Program-made: the position numbers and the translations under genes
NCBI RefSeq assembly: GCF_018889995.1
Contig: NZ_CP076547.1
Location: forward strand, 806,001 to 870,000
Direction of reading: 5' to 3'
Length of the DNA: 64,000 bases
From: Subtercola sp. PAMC28395
Lineage (GTDB): Bacteria > Actinomycetota > Actinomycetes > Actinomycetales > Microbacteriaceae
In this document: piece by piece, positions 7,924 through 16,362 of the stretch
Numbering within the stretch: the first letter of the stretch is position 1
Layout of the letters: each line of letters opens with the position of its first letter
Notes under the pieces: model-generated
Database searches by the model: none
The model's input: only the letters and a program-made list of their open reading frames with translations
What the model was told of the DNA's origin: nothing

Positions 7924-9024
7924 TCAGAAGGGCCAGACCTTTCGTGCATTCTTCGCGACGCTGTTGGCGAAGTCCTCAGCGCCGTGTGCGGCCGATTCAA
8001 CACCGTGAGCGGCTGCTGAGGCACCGTCGCCGATCGCCTTTCCGGTCGAGTTGGCTGCATCCCCGATCATTCTGCTCGTCACCTGGCCGCCAACTCTGAG
8101 GTTCTCATTCGATTCGTCGACGAAACTGTGGAACGCCGGAACCTTGTCGTAGGCGAGCGAACCCAATGCCATTCCTCCCGAGGCGAGCCCCGCAATCGCA
8201 TCAACCGGAGGGATCGGGATCATTGCCACCACACCGAGCCCCGTCTGGATCCCGTCGTAGACCGCCCTGCCGTTCTGCTTGTTCGCGATGTCAGAGCCGA
8301 CGGTGATAACACCGACGACGGCGCCCAGCGGGCCGAGCACCTTACCTACAGTGCCCAGAACAGAGGCGGCCGAACCGAGCTTGCCTGCGAAGGCGCTGTC
8401 GCCGAGCATCCGACTCACGTCTTGGGTCATGGCCTCCCAGTTCTTGCCATCAACGAAATCCGTTAGCGTGTCGAAGCCTTTAGCAAGTTTGCTGGATTTG
8501 AGACCATCCTCGAGGAAGTGCAGGCTAACCCACCGCTGAAGCTTGCTCCCAGCATCGATCGTGTCGATGAGGTCTTTCACCCCGCCCATGTTGTACATAT
8601 TGTCGAAAGTCTTCTTGCCCGCGAGAAACGTCGGGTTGGTCAGAAGGGCCTTGATCATGCCCCCGCCCACTCCGATCATGCCGCCGACCTCTTCGGGTAT
8701 CCGGCTCCAACCATCGAGGAGCCCGCCGGCACCGCCCGCAGAACCCCCGACTCCGGATGCCCGGCTAGCCTGATCCTGCTCGTCGGCGTTCGTGCGGAGA
8801 TTAGTCGCCGAGTTGCGCAGCAACCTGGCGGCCGCCGAAACATTGCGGCTGTACTCGGAATCCCAGGAGTGTCGAAACCGCACCGCAACCGGCCCGACCC
8901 ACGCACTGATCTGGATCTGGTGGCCGACGGTCAGTCTGGCGGCATCAAGTTTGTCGCCGAGCTGGTCGAACCTCTGCGCCAGTTCGCGCAGTTGGGCCAC
9001 ATCGGCCCCATATGCACCTGCCAT
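7924..9024 (-). CDS. WXG-type candidate type VII substrate with hydrophobic C-terminal region
   Basis: 366 residues. The first 100 form a helical hairpin like a WXG100 protein, with W42-V-G44-P45 at the turn. A Gly/Ala hinge (about 105-125) leads to a C-terminal region of about 240 residues. That region has glycine-rich hydrophobic segments (GAVVGVITVGSDIA; TGLGVVAMIPIPPVDAIAGLASGGMAL) and a tail of small and basic residues ending WPF. N-terminal WXG/LXG modules fused to longer C-termini are typical of secreted type VII effectors. I recognise no enzymatic motif in the C-terminus; a membrane-active function is conceivable. Start chosen at 9024 with a GAGG site. It lies 94 bases after the small WXG100 gene. 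Confidence 0.78.
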   Translation of the reverse strand: MAGAYGADVAQLRELAQRFDQLGDKLDAARLTVGHQIQISAWVGPVAVRFRHSWDSEYSRNVSAAARLLRNSATNLRTNADEQDQASRASGVGGSAGGAGGLLDGWSRIPEEVGGMIGVGGGMIKALLTNPTFLAGKKTFDNMYNMGGVKDLIDTIDAGSKLQRWVSLHFLEDGLKSSKLAKGFDTLTDFVDGKNWEAMTQDVSRMLGDSAFAGKLGSAASVLGTVGKVLGPLGAVVGVITVGSDIANKQNGRAVYDGIQTGLGVVAMIPIPPVDAIAGLASGGMALGSLAYDKVPAFHSFVDESNENLRVGGQVTSRMIGDAANSTGKAIGDGASAAAHGVESAAHGAEDFANSVAKNARKVWPF

Positions 9025-9118
9025 GCAAAATCCTCGTCTCGGGGGGTGGTGGTGCGAAAAATTGAGGGTGCCGGTTGTGGGGCCAAGCGGTGAGCCCGGC
9101 CCCACAACCGAACAAGAG

Positions 9119-9382
9119 CTACGCCGAAGCCGTCTCCTGGTCTTGAGCGTTCTTCGAGGCTTTCTGTGAGGCGTCTTTCAGTGCTGCGACGACCTGCTTC
9201 AGCTGCGAGGTGTACTCGCCCGACCATGCTTGGCGAAACTGCTCCGAGTCCGGCCCTGTCCACTGCGTGTTGCCGAGCGCCGCCGTCAGCGTGCTCAACA
9301 CGCCCTCGATGTCGCCCGCCTTCTGGTTGAGCTGACTGCTGAGCTGCCGAACCTGCTCGACGTCAAGACCCCAAACTGCCAT
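9119..9382 (-). CDS. WXG100 (EsxA/EsxB-like) secreted protein
   Basis: 87 residues, the normal size of ESAT-6-type proteins. Helix 1 (VEQVRQLSSQLNQKAGDI) and helix 2 (FRQAWSGEYTSQLKQVV) flank the diagnostic turn W41-T-G43-P. AGGAGAAGG precedes the ATG. It lies 133 bases downstream of the EccC/FtsK-type ATPase gene, the motor that exports such proteins. The larger WXG-type protein encoded next has its W-x-G-P turn at almost the same residue number, so the two could pair as a heterodimer. The classic C-terminal YxxxD/E export signal is not evident (tail ...QETASA). Confidence 0.95.
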   Translation of the reverse strand: MAVWGLDVEQVRQLSSQLNQKAGDIEGVLSTLTAALGNTQWTGPDSEQFRQAWSGEYTSQLKQVVAALKDASQKASKNAQDQETASA

Positions 9383-9515
9383 GGTTCCTTCTCCTCTTTC
9401 TTGTGTTTCGTCTGATGTGTGGGTAGAGCTGATACTGCGGATGGTGCGGTATGTGTGTCACGATATGGCTCCGGCCACGGCCGGGTCGATGGGTTCAGTT
9501 CCCCATGCAGGCGGG

Positions 9516-12500
9516 TCACGATTCACTGATCGCCACCTGGATCTTCATCGATCGGCCCCCCGCGACGAGGAAGCCGCGGCCTGGCGGAAAGTCCGCTCGC
9601 CTGATTCGGCCTGTCGAGGTTCCGAGCAGAGTGTCGCCGTCGAGGTCTCCTGGCGTGAGGAGCAGACCCCTGCGACCGGCTTTGAATGGCGCAGCCAACG
9701 TCCAGGCCTGCGACCAGGTCGAGGTCTCAGACTCGCCGACCACCAACTGCTCGGTTCGGGCGGCCATCTTGATGAGCCTGTCGATGGCGGCCTCGGCGTC
9801 AGAGCCGGTGTATTCAGTGACGTTCTCGATCAGAATCGCCACACTTCCGGGCTCGAGCTGACCGGATTCGAGACGCTGGATGAGAGCCGCGGCGCTCGCG
9901 CTCGCTGCGTCGATGTCGGTCGCAGACGCATCCCAGGTGCGACCTCGGCTGAGGGGGGTGCGGCGGGGGCTGAAGAACGCGAGATGGATGATCCGCGGGT
10001 CTCTGCGCAGAGAATCCGCGATGGTCGCCAAAGCCGTCGTGCGACCGCTGCCGGGAGGCCCGGAGAGCATGAACGTTCCCGTGGTGCCGATTCCGATGGG
10101 TGACAGGTACGCGTCTTCCACGCCGATGACGGGGCTGCCGTCACCGTCGCGGCCGGGCAAGGAGGCGAGCGGAATCATGTCGCCGAGCCGCTCGATCGGC
10201 GGCGCGGCTGCAAGCTTCTGCCTCTGCATGCTCGCCCCGAGCGCCTTCATCTGCCTCGCCTGGACGGCGACGTTCGAACTCGACCCGAGAATCGCAAGCT
10301 GCACCTCATTGCCGTCGACGATGCCTCGCCCCGGAGGCGACGCCATCGTCAGCACGTCTTTGGCGACCCCGAGCATCAGGTAGTCGTCTTCGGTGGCCAG
10401 CCGCAGCACGATGCGCTTCTGAACCGTCGATCCGATCGAGGTGGGAATGGAATTCGGCCTGTCGCCCGTCATCACGATGTGCACGCCCAGCTGGCGCCCG
10501 TCGGCGGCGATCTGGGCGAAGACCGTGAACCAGCTCGAGTTTGAGGCGAATTCGTAGGCCTCACGAAAGGCGGCCATTCCATCGATGAGCAGCAGGATGC
10601 GCGGCTCAGCGGGCTTCGACGCGAGCTGCCGGTACTCCCCGATCGTTCCCGCACCGAGTTCGGCGTACCGTTTCGCTCGATCTTCGACGAGGTCGCGCAG
10701 CTTGCGCAGCAGCCTCACGACCCGTTCGTCGTCGTCGCCAGAGACGATCGAGCCGACGTGCGGAAGGTCTTTGAGCATCCGCAGCCCGCCGGCGCCGAAG
10801 TCGAGGCCGTAGACCTGCACTGGGCCTCCCCGAAGGGTGACCGACGCGGCCACAGCGATGGTGCGGAGTGCTGCGCTTTTCCCCGAGCCGCCCGTGCCGA
10901 AGATCGCCATGTTGCCGTCACGATCGGGTTCGTAGAAGCACGTCGGCTGCGACTGCGATGCAGGGTCGTCGACGACGCCGATGACCAGCCGCGCATCCGT
11001 TCGCGGGTTGGGTACGAGCCGGAAGTCATAGACGGCCGCCAGCTCATCGAGCCACGGTCGCCGGGGTGCCGGAACCCCTGCACCCTCGGATGCCCGAGCG
11101 ATCGTCGACACGATGCGGGAGATGTCGGTCGGGCCGGGGTCGGCGACGACCGCCGCCTCGAGCTCGGGTACATCCCACACCGCGCCGCTGCCGAAGCCGA
11201 TCTCGCGGATGTCGACGCGGGGCCGAGGTGGCTCGCCGTCTGTCCAGCCACCCGCATACCCGGTCTGGAAGGCAGCGAGTCGACCGGGGCCTGTCTTGGC
11301 CGTTCCCCGGCCCGGAATCGTCGGGTCGAAGGAGGCGGCGATCGGGGTGCCCAGAATGTCGGTGGAGTCTTCGGCGTCGGCCATGCGCAATGCGATGCGC
11401 AGGTTCGTATTGGCCCGCAGATTGTCTTTGATGACGCCGGCCGGCCGCTGGGTCGCGAGGATGAGGTGCAGCCCGAGCGAACGGCCACGCTGCGCCACAT
11501 CGACGATGCCGTCGACGAATTCCGGTACCTCGGTGGCCAGAGCGGCGAACTCGTCGACGAAAATGAGCAGGCTGGGCGGCGTCTCGGGGTCACCCTGCTT
11601 CTCGAGCGAGACGAGATCCTTGGCTTTCTTGCGCTGCAGCAGGTGCTCGCGGAACCGCAGTTCTGCCCGCAACGAAGTCAGGGCTCGGCGAACAAGGTGA
11701 GGCGAGAGGTCGGTGACCAAGCCCACGGTGTGCGGCAGTAGAACACAATCGGCGAAAGCCGCCCCGCCCTTGTAGTCGACGAAGAGAAAGGTGACCCGGT
11801 CGGGGCTGTGAGCTGCGGCGAGGCCGAGCACCCACGATTGTAGAAACTCACTCTTGCCTGCCCCTGTTGTGCCGCCGACCAGGGCGTGCGGGCCCTGGGT
11901 TCTGAGGTCGAGGTGGAATGCCCCGGTACCCGAGTACCCCACGAGGGCGCGCAGGTTTCCCTCCGCCTTGCGGCGAACCGGCGGTGAGCCGTCGCGAACA
12001 ACCAACGAGCCGTTCTCGCGCCACCGATCAATCACCGCTGCGGGTTCGTTGATCAGCTCGGGGCCACTCAGGGCGGAGTAGGCGATCGATCTCGGGAGGT
12101 CTGACTCGTCGTCGACGGGCGAACCGACGTCGATTACGGGCGAAAGCGCTCGGGCGAGAAGGTGGGCGGTGTTCAGATCGACGGTTTCCGTGCGAATCGG
12201 GTGCGACTGCTCGCCCAGCCTTACGTGGCCGACCGCGGCATCACCGTCGGGCGTGAGGCTCAAGAATGTTCTGCAGACGGCCGGCAACTGGTCAGCCGAC
12301 GCCGCGCACCAGATGAAGTGCACGTTGGCATCGGCGCCTCGCTCGGCGAGTCGCGTTGCCCGTGCGCGATCGATCTGCGCGTCGTTCTCGATGATGACGA
12401 TCACAGAGGGCAGAAACGGCAGCGGCGTATTCTCATCGTCGCCCGCCTCTGCCGCGCCTGACTTCAGCCTGCCCCGAGGGGCAGGGGCCGCGCCCGCGGT

Positions 12501-13985
12501 TCGCTGCTCGATCAGTTCTTCGAGGCGGGCAAGCAGGGCCTGCACCGCGACGGGGTTGTCGGCCAGGTGGTCGCCAACCAGAGGGCTGTGCGCTGATGAG
12601 GTGTGCGGCATCCATTTCAGCCACTCCCACACGGGAAGCGAGCGTGCCGAAACGATCGCCGCGATGACAAGCTCGGCCGGCGAATGCAGGCCTGCGACAT
12701 GCAGAACGACGCCCCGGGCGACACCGTCGAGTACGTCTCGCGAGCCCGCAAGGCCCAAGGCACCCGTCGACCTCCAGTCGACCACGAAGGGAACGTCGTC
12801 GATCGTGCTGAACTCAATTGCAGCCGCCTCGAGCCGCGCCCAGTGCACGGGCAGCGTCTCGTTGCTGCCGGGCAGAACGAGGGAGCTTCGAGACGGTGCA
12901 GTTCCGGTGCCGAGACGAGCAGTGAGAAACGTTTCGTGCTCGGGCCGAACAGCCCACATCGTCGGCGTGTGCCGACGCATCGATTCGACAACCTCGGTGA
13001 CCGACGGTGACTCCGCATTGCGTGCGGCCCGCTCGGCAGCGTGAGCCTGTGCCTGCCGCTGGGCACTCGCCTCCATCGCCGCACCGAACTGCTGGGTCTG
13101 GGATTTCAGCATGCGGCCATTCGAGAGCTTCGTGTCGATGAACGTTCCCACAATGAGAAGTGGGCTCAGAGCCACGAACAGAAGACTCGCCAGCTGCTGG
13201 GTGATCACGTAGAGAACAACGCCCATAATGATCGGCGCGACGATCGACAGGTAAGGAAATCGCTGCCGAGCTGGCAGCTTGGGCGGCGTCGGTGCGACGA
13301 TCTCGATTCCCGGGAATCGAGCGACAACGCGAGGGTTGCGCACGAACTCGACGACGGACCCACTCTGCTCTGCTGACCCGAGCCGCAAGAGGGGCGCGAC
13401 GCTCAGCATTGTCTCGCCGACCGTGACCACGTCAGACGATGTCAGTGAGGCGCGAACGATCTGTTGCCCGCCGAGCAGTGTGCCGTTCGCCGATTCGAGA
13501 TCGATGATCTCGACATACTCCGAGACGTTGACGCGGGCGTGCCGTTTCGAGACGAGAGAGTCGCCCAGCCGAACGTCAACCCCGTAGTCGCGGCCGATCG
13601 TGCTCGCGCCGAAGGGGAGGTCGAACGTCTTGCCCCGATCGGGCCCTGCCACCACAGTCACCCGGGCCGCCGCCTGTCCCCGTTGCTCGCCGGGGCGAAT
13701 GAAATCGCTTCCGGCGTAGACCAACTCGATGCTCGAACCAGAGCGCAGCCCTGACTCCGCGAGATCAGAATCCGGGTCGAGAAGTCGCACAGGCGTCGAA
13801 ACGCCGGTGGCATTCGTGCCGCCAGTCTGAATCGTCAGGTTCGGCTCTTCGGTTGCGCCCGAGCGCAGCGGGTCGGCGACGAAGAGCGCCGAAGCGATGT
13901 CTTTGACCAGCGCCGTCGAATCGGCGGTGATCTCGACGTCGACATCGGACTCACCGGCACGTTTGAGTGTGACTTTTACGCGCAT
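9516..13985 (-). CDS. EccC/EssC-type FtsK-SpoIIIE ATPase with ubiquitin-like and FHA N-terminus
   Basis: 1489 residues; the motor of the type VII-like apparatus. Residues 1-90 look like a beta-grasp/YukD-type domain (VKVTLKRAGESDVDVEI ... SGLRSGSSIELVY). An FHA domain spans about 110-190 (STIGRDYG, SKRHARV, SANGTLLGG). Two membrane helices lie near 245-285. Three tandem FtsK ATPase modules follow. Module 1 has Walker A GGTTGAGKS near 705 and Walker B LLIFVDEFAAL. Module 2 has GTGGSGKS near 1031 and LLLIDGM. Module 3 has GPPGSGRT near 1311 with a weak Walker B (AILIENV). The start at 13985 (TGATG overlap with the upstream stop) is preferred over a longer Arg-rich reading. N-terminal FHA domains recall EssC of Firmicutes rather than mycobacterial EccC. 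Confidence 0.93.
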   Translation of the reverse strand: MRVKVTLKRAGESDVDVEITADSTALVKDIASALFVADPLRSGATEEPNLTIQTGGTNATGVSTPVRLLDPDSDLAESGLRSGSSIELVYAGSDFIRPGEQRGQAAARVTVVAGPDRGKTFDLPFGASTIGRDYGVDVRLGDSLVSKRHARVNVSEYVEIIDLESANGTLLGGQQIVRASLTSSDVVTVGETMLSVAPLLRLGSAEQSGSVVEFVRNPRVVARFPGIEIVAPTPPKLPARQRFPYLSIVAPIIMGVVLYVITQQLASLLFVALSPLLIVGTFIDTKLSNGRMLKSQTQQFGAAMEASAQRQAQAHAAERAARNAESPSVTEVVESMRRHTPTMWAVRPEHETFLTARLGTGTAPSRSSLVLPGSNETLPVHWARLEAAAIEFSTIDDVPFVVDWRSTGALGLAGSRDVLDGVARGVVLHVAGLHSPAELVIAAIVSARSLPVWEWLKWMPHTSSAHSPLVGDHLADNPVAVQALLARLEELIEQRTAGAAPAPRGRLKSGAAEAGDDENTPLPFLPSVIVIIENDAQIDRARATRLAERGADANVHFIWCAASADQLPAVCRTFLSLTPDGDAAVGHVRLGEQSHPIRTETVDLNTAHLLARALSPVIDVGSPVDDESDLPRSIAYSALSGPELINEPAAVIDRWRENGSLVVRDGSPPVRRKAEGNLRALVGYSGTGAFHLDLRTQGPHALVGGTTGAGKSEFLQSWVLGLAAAHSPDRVTFLFVDYKGGAAFADCVLLPHTVGLVTDLSPHLVRRALTSLRAELRFREHLLQRKKAKDLVSLEKQGDPETPPSLLIFVDEFAALATEVPEFVDGIVDVAQRGRSLGLHLILATQRPAGVIKDNLRANTNLRIALRMADAEDSTDILGTPIAASFDPTIPGRGTAKTGPGRLAAFQTGYAGGWTDGEPPRPRVDIREIGFGSGAVWDVPELEAAVVADPGPTDISRIVSTIARASEGAGVPAPRRPWLDELAAVYDFRLVPNPRTDARLVIGVVDDPASQSQPTCFYEPDRDGNMAIFGTGGSGKSAALRTIAVAASVTLRGGPVQVYGLDFGAGGLRMLKDLPHVGSIVSGDDDERVVRLLRKLRDLVEDRAKRYAELGAGTIGEYRQLASKPAEPRILLLIDGMAAFREAYEFASNSSWFTVFAQIAADGRQLGVHIVMTGDRPNSIPTSIGSTVQKRIVLRLATEDDYLMLGVAKDVLTMASPPGRGIVDGNEVQLAILGSSSNVAVQARQMKALGASMQRQKLAAAPPIERLGDMIPLASLPGRDGDGSPVIGVEDAYLSPIGIGTTGTFMLSGPPGSGRTTALATIADSLRRDPRIIHLAFFSPRRTPLSRGRTWDASATDIDAASASAAALIQRLESGQLEPGSVAILIENVTEYTGSDAEAAIDRLIKMAARTEQLVVGESETSTWSQAWTLAAPFKAGRRGLLLTPGDLDGDTLLGTSTGRIRRADFPPGRGFLVAGGRSMKIQVAISES

Positions 13986-14710
13986 CAGTCCTCGTTCTGG
14001 GGTGCGTCGAGCAACGGCAGGTCGATACGGGTGACGATGCGGGTCGCGATGGCGTGCTCGATCAGGCGCGCCCGTCGGTTGGTGGCGTACGAGGTCAGCC
14101 CGCCACGCAGGCCCTGAACGCCGGCACGATCGAGCTTGTCGCACACGTTGTCGAGCTTGCGGTTGAACCGGGTGCTTGCCCAGCCCAGCCGCTTGGCTGC
14201 CATCACCGACGTCGGCAGCTCGCTCATTCCCGTGCCTTCGCGCAGCAGCATCGGTTCAGCAAGGGCCAGGATGACCAGCTTCTGCGACGGCGTGAACGTC
14301 ACGGCCCCTACGGTGGTCACTCCGCTGGCGGCCTCACCCAAGCCGCTGTCAGAGAACGTCGGCTGCGACGCGTGCACCGTGAACTCGTAGGTCGTCGGGC
14401 CGGCAGTGAAGATGACCACTAACGTCGAGAACACCACGGGCAGGCGCGCACCCGGCGCGAGCCAGGCCTGAACACGACCCTCGCCGTCAGATACCGTCGC
14501 CGACAGCCGGGTACCGACATTCGACAGCCACCAGAGGCCGTCGGTGTAGTGAATCTCGAGAAAACGACGGTGCAGAAACTGGTTGTCGTCGATGCCGAGG
14601 TCGGCGTCGCGGCCGATCGAGAAGACCGTGTCGGCCTCGAGCGAGAACCATTCGCCGCAGTATTCCACGCTGACACCATCACGGGTGCGTGCCGCATCCA
14701 CGCTGCTCAT
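13985..14710 (-). CDS. FHA-like domain protein with C-terminal winged-helix-like region
   Basis: 241 residues. The first 110 resemble an FHA fold (FSIGRDADLGID, LHRRFLEI), but the usual Ser-x-x-His/NGT phosphothreonine-binding set is partly replaced, so binding may be lost or altered. The C-terminal 90 residues (SQKLVILALAEPMLLREG ... AAKRLGWASTRFNRKLDNV) read as a helix-turn-helix domain. The start overlaps the kinase stop as ATGA and the stop overlaps the EccC start as TGATG. An FHA domain joined to a DNA-binding-type domain inside a kinase/phosphatase/secretion operon suggests a phospho-responsive adaptor or regulator. The function is not established. Confidence 0.8.
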   Translation of the reverse strand: MSSVDAARTRDGVSVEYCGEWFSLEADTVFSIGRDADLGIDDNQFLHRRFLEIHYTDGLWWLSNVGTRLSATVSDGEGRVQAWLAPGARLPVVFSTLVVIFTAGPTTYEFTVHASQPTFSDSGLGEAASGVTTVGAVTFTPSQKLVILALAEPMLLREGTGMSELPTSVMAAKRLGWASTRFNRKLDNVCDKLDRAGVQGLRGGLTSYATNRRARLIEHAIATRIVTRIDLPLLDAPQNED

Positions 14711-16362
14711 GGCGCACATCCGGCGGCGGGGGTCGCCGACGCCTGGCCGTTCTGGCGTCTGATCGAGACCTCGATGCATGTCGAACCCGACGCGTCAGCC
14801 GGCACGGTCACGGTCGGAGAATCGACCGTTGCGACCGGCCCGGGCTGGCCAGCAGTGACGACATCCCACAGGTACAGATCGCCGGCCTGCGGCAAAGGGT
14901 TCACCCAGGTGAAGACAACGCCCCCGGGGCCGACGGCGCCGCTCAGCGACCCCGGTGTCGGTACGGCAGAGTCTACGAGCGGATCGACGGGCGTATCTGA
15001 CGTCGTCGGCACCTGGGGTGGAGTTGTCGCCGGATTCCCGGTCACCAGCACGGCCGTGACGATGCTCGCACCGAGCACCACGAGCGAGCCCGCGACGATG
15101 GTGGGCAGCAACCAGCGTCGTAGCGGCGTGGCCGAAGCCGCGGCGCCACCGCGTTGCACGTCACCCGCCGGAGCATTCTTGGGCCGACGCTGGGTCTCCC
15201 CGAGTTCAGGAGCTTCTACGGCCGGCGGCCGCACCCACTCGAGCGGCTGGTTTCGGGGCGCCCCCTTCGCCACGGTTGCGTCAAGACCCGGTACCGAGGT
15301 GATCGGCGGCGCAGAGCGATCACCGGTTCGAGCGTCGAGACCCGCACCGAATCCACTGCGCGAACCGCTGGGATCGTCGGCGCCCGAACGCCGCGGGCGC
15401 ACCGGGGGCGTGCTCTCTGGATCGATGTTCGCGATGTTGCGCACTCGGGTGAGGCCCGCGTCTTCGTCGCGGTCGTCGATCAGGTCTATGACCTCTTCGC
15501 TCACCTCGACCTGCGTCATCGACATTCCGAGCTCGATCTGCACGCGCTGCAGTAGGTGCGCAAACTCGATGGCTGTCGGCGGCCGGTCGGCCGGATTCTT
15601 GCTCATCGAGCGCGCGAGCACCTCGTCGAGCGAAACGGGCACATCTTCGCGGCCAAGTGGGGGCAGCGCCATGTTCTCGATGCGGTTGATGACCGTGGCG
15701 CTCGTGTTGGTTGCACCGGGCAACTCGAATGGCGAGCGACCGGCAAGCAGGGTGTAGATGGTTGCGGAGAGCGCGTAGACATCGGATTGCGGGCCGCTCC
15801 ACGCCGGAACGGCGAACGACTCGGGCGGCGACCACGGAATCGACATTCCCGTCGACGTAGCGCTGCCGTCGGTCGTGGTGGCCGAGATTCCGAAGTCGGT
15901 CAGTGCCGGGCGGTTGTATTCTGTTACGAGAATATTCGCGGGCTTGATGTCGCGATGCAGAATCCCGGCCCGATGCGACGTCTCGACCGCTCCAGCCACC
16001 TGGATGCCGATTCGGATCGCCTCACTGACACTGAACCGCTCACGTGTGAAACGCACATGCAGGTTGGGGCGTGAGCAGTACTCCATGACCAGGTACGGTC
16101 GCCCGTCAGTGGAGACACCCGCCTGGTAGATGGTGACGATCGACGGGTGGGTCGAGAGCATCGCCATCAGGTTGGCTTCGGCCGTGAACTCCTCCACGGC
16201 ACCCGAACGAAGTTTGTCGGTCAGCAGTACCTTCACCGCGACCGGTCTCTTCAGCGGCTCTTGGTAGAGAAACACATCCGCGAAGCCACCACTCCCGAGG
16301 TTCTTGACATACGTGAAGCCAGCAAGATCTGGCGGGATGCTCGGGGCCCGACGCGCGCTCAT
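14707..16362 (-). CDS. PknB-like transmembrane Ser/Thr protein kinase
   Basis: 551 residues. The kinase domain (about 15-270) has a glycine loop LGSGGFADV, ATP-binding Lys in VAVKVLL, the catalytic loop HRDIKPANIL near residue 137 and DFG near 155, so it should be active. A Pro-rich juxtamembrane stretch precedes a single membrane helix at about 417-440 (LLPTIVAGSLVVLGASIVTAVLV). The outer part of about 110 residues looks like one fibronectin-III-type domain (VVFTWVNPLPQAGDLYLWDV), not PASTA repeats. It lies between two FHA proteins with ATGA overlaps and close to a PP2C phosphatase, so it most likely phosphorylates the FHA-partner proteins and tunes the secretion apparatus. Confidence 0.95.
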   Translation of the reverse strand: MSARRAPSIPPDLAGFTYVKNLGSGGFADVFLYQEPLKRPVAVKVLLTDKLRSGAVEEFTAEANLMAMLSTHPSIVTIYQAGVSTDGRPYLVMEYCSRPNLHVRFTRERFSVSEAIRIGIQVAGAVETSHRAGILHRDIKPANILVTEYNRPALTDFGISATTTDGSATSTGMSIPWSPPESFAVPAWSGPQSDVYALSATIYTLLAGRSPFELPGATNTSATVINRIENMALPPLGREDVPVSLDEVLARSMSKNPADRPPTAIEFAHLLQRVQIELGMSMTQVEVSEEVIDLIDDRDEDAGLTRVRNIANIDPESTPPVRPRRSGADDPSGSRSGFGAGLDARTGDRSAPPITSVPGLDATVAKGAPRNQPLEWVRPPAVEAPELGETQRRPKNAPAGDVQRGGAAASATPLRRWLLPTIVAGSLVVLGASIVTAVLVTGNPATTPPQVPTTSDTPVDPLVDSAVPTPGSLSGAVGPGGVVFTWVNPLPQAGDLYLWDVVTAGQPGPVATVDSPTVTVPADASGSTCIEVSIRRQNGQASATPAAGCAP

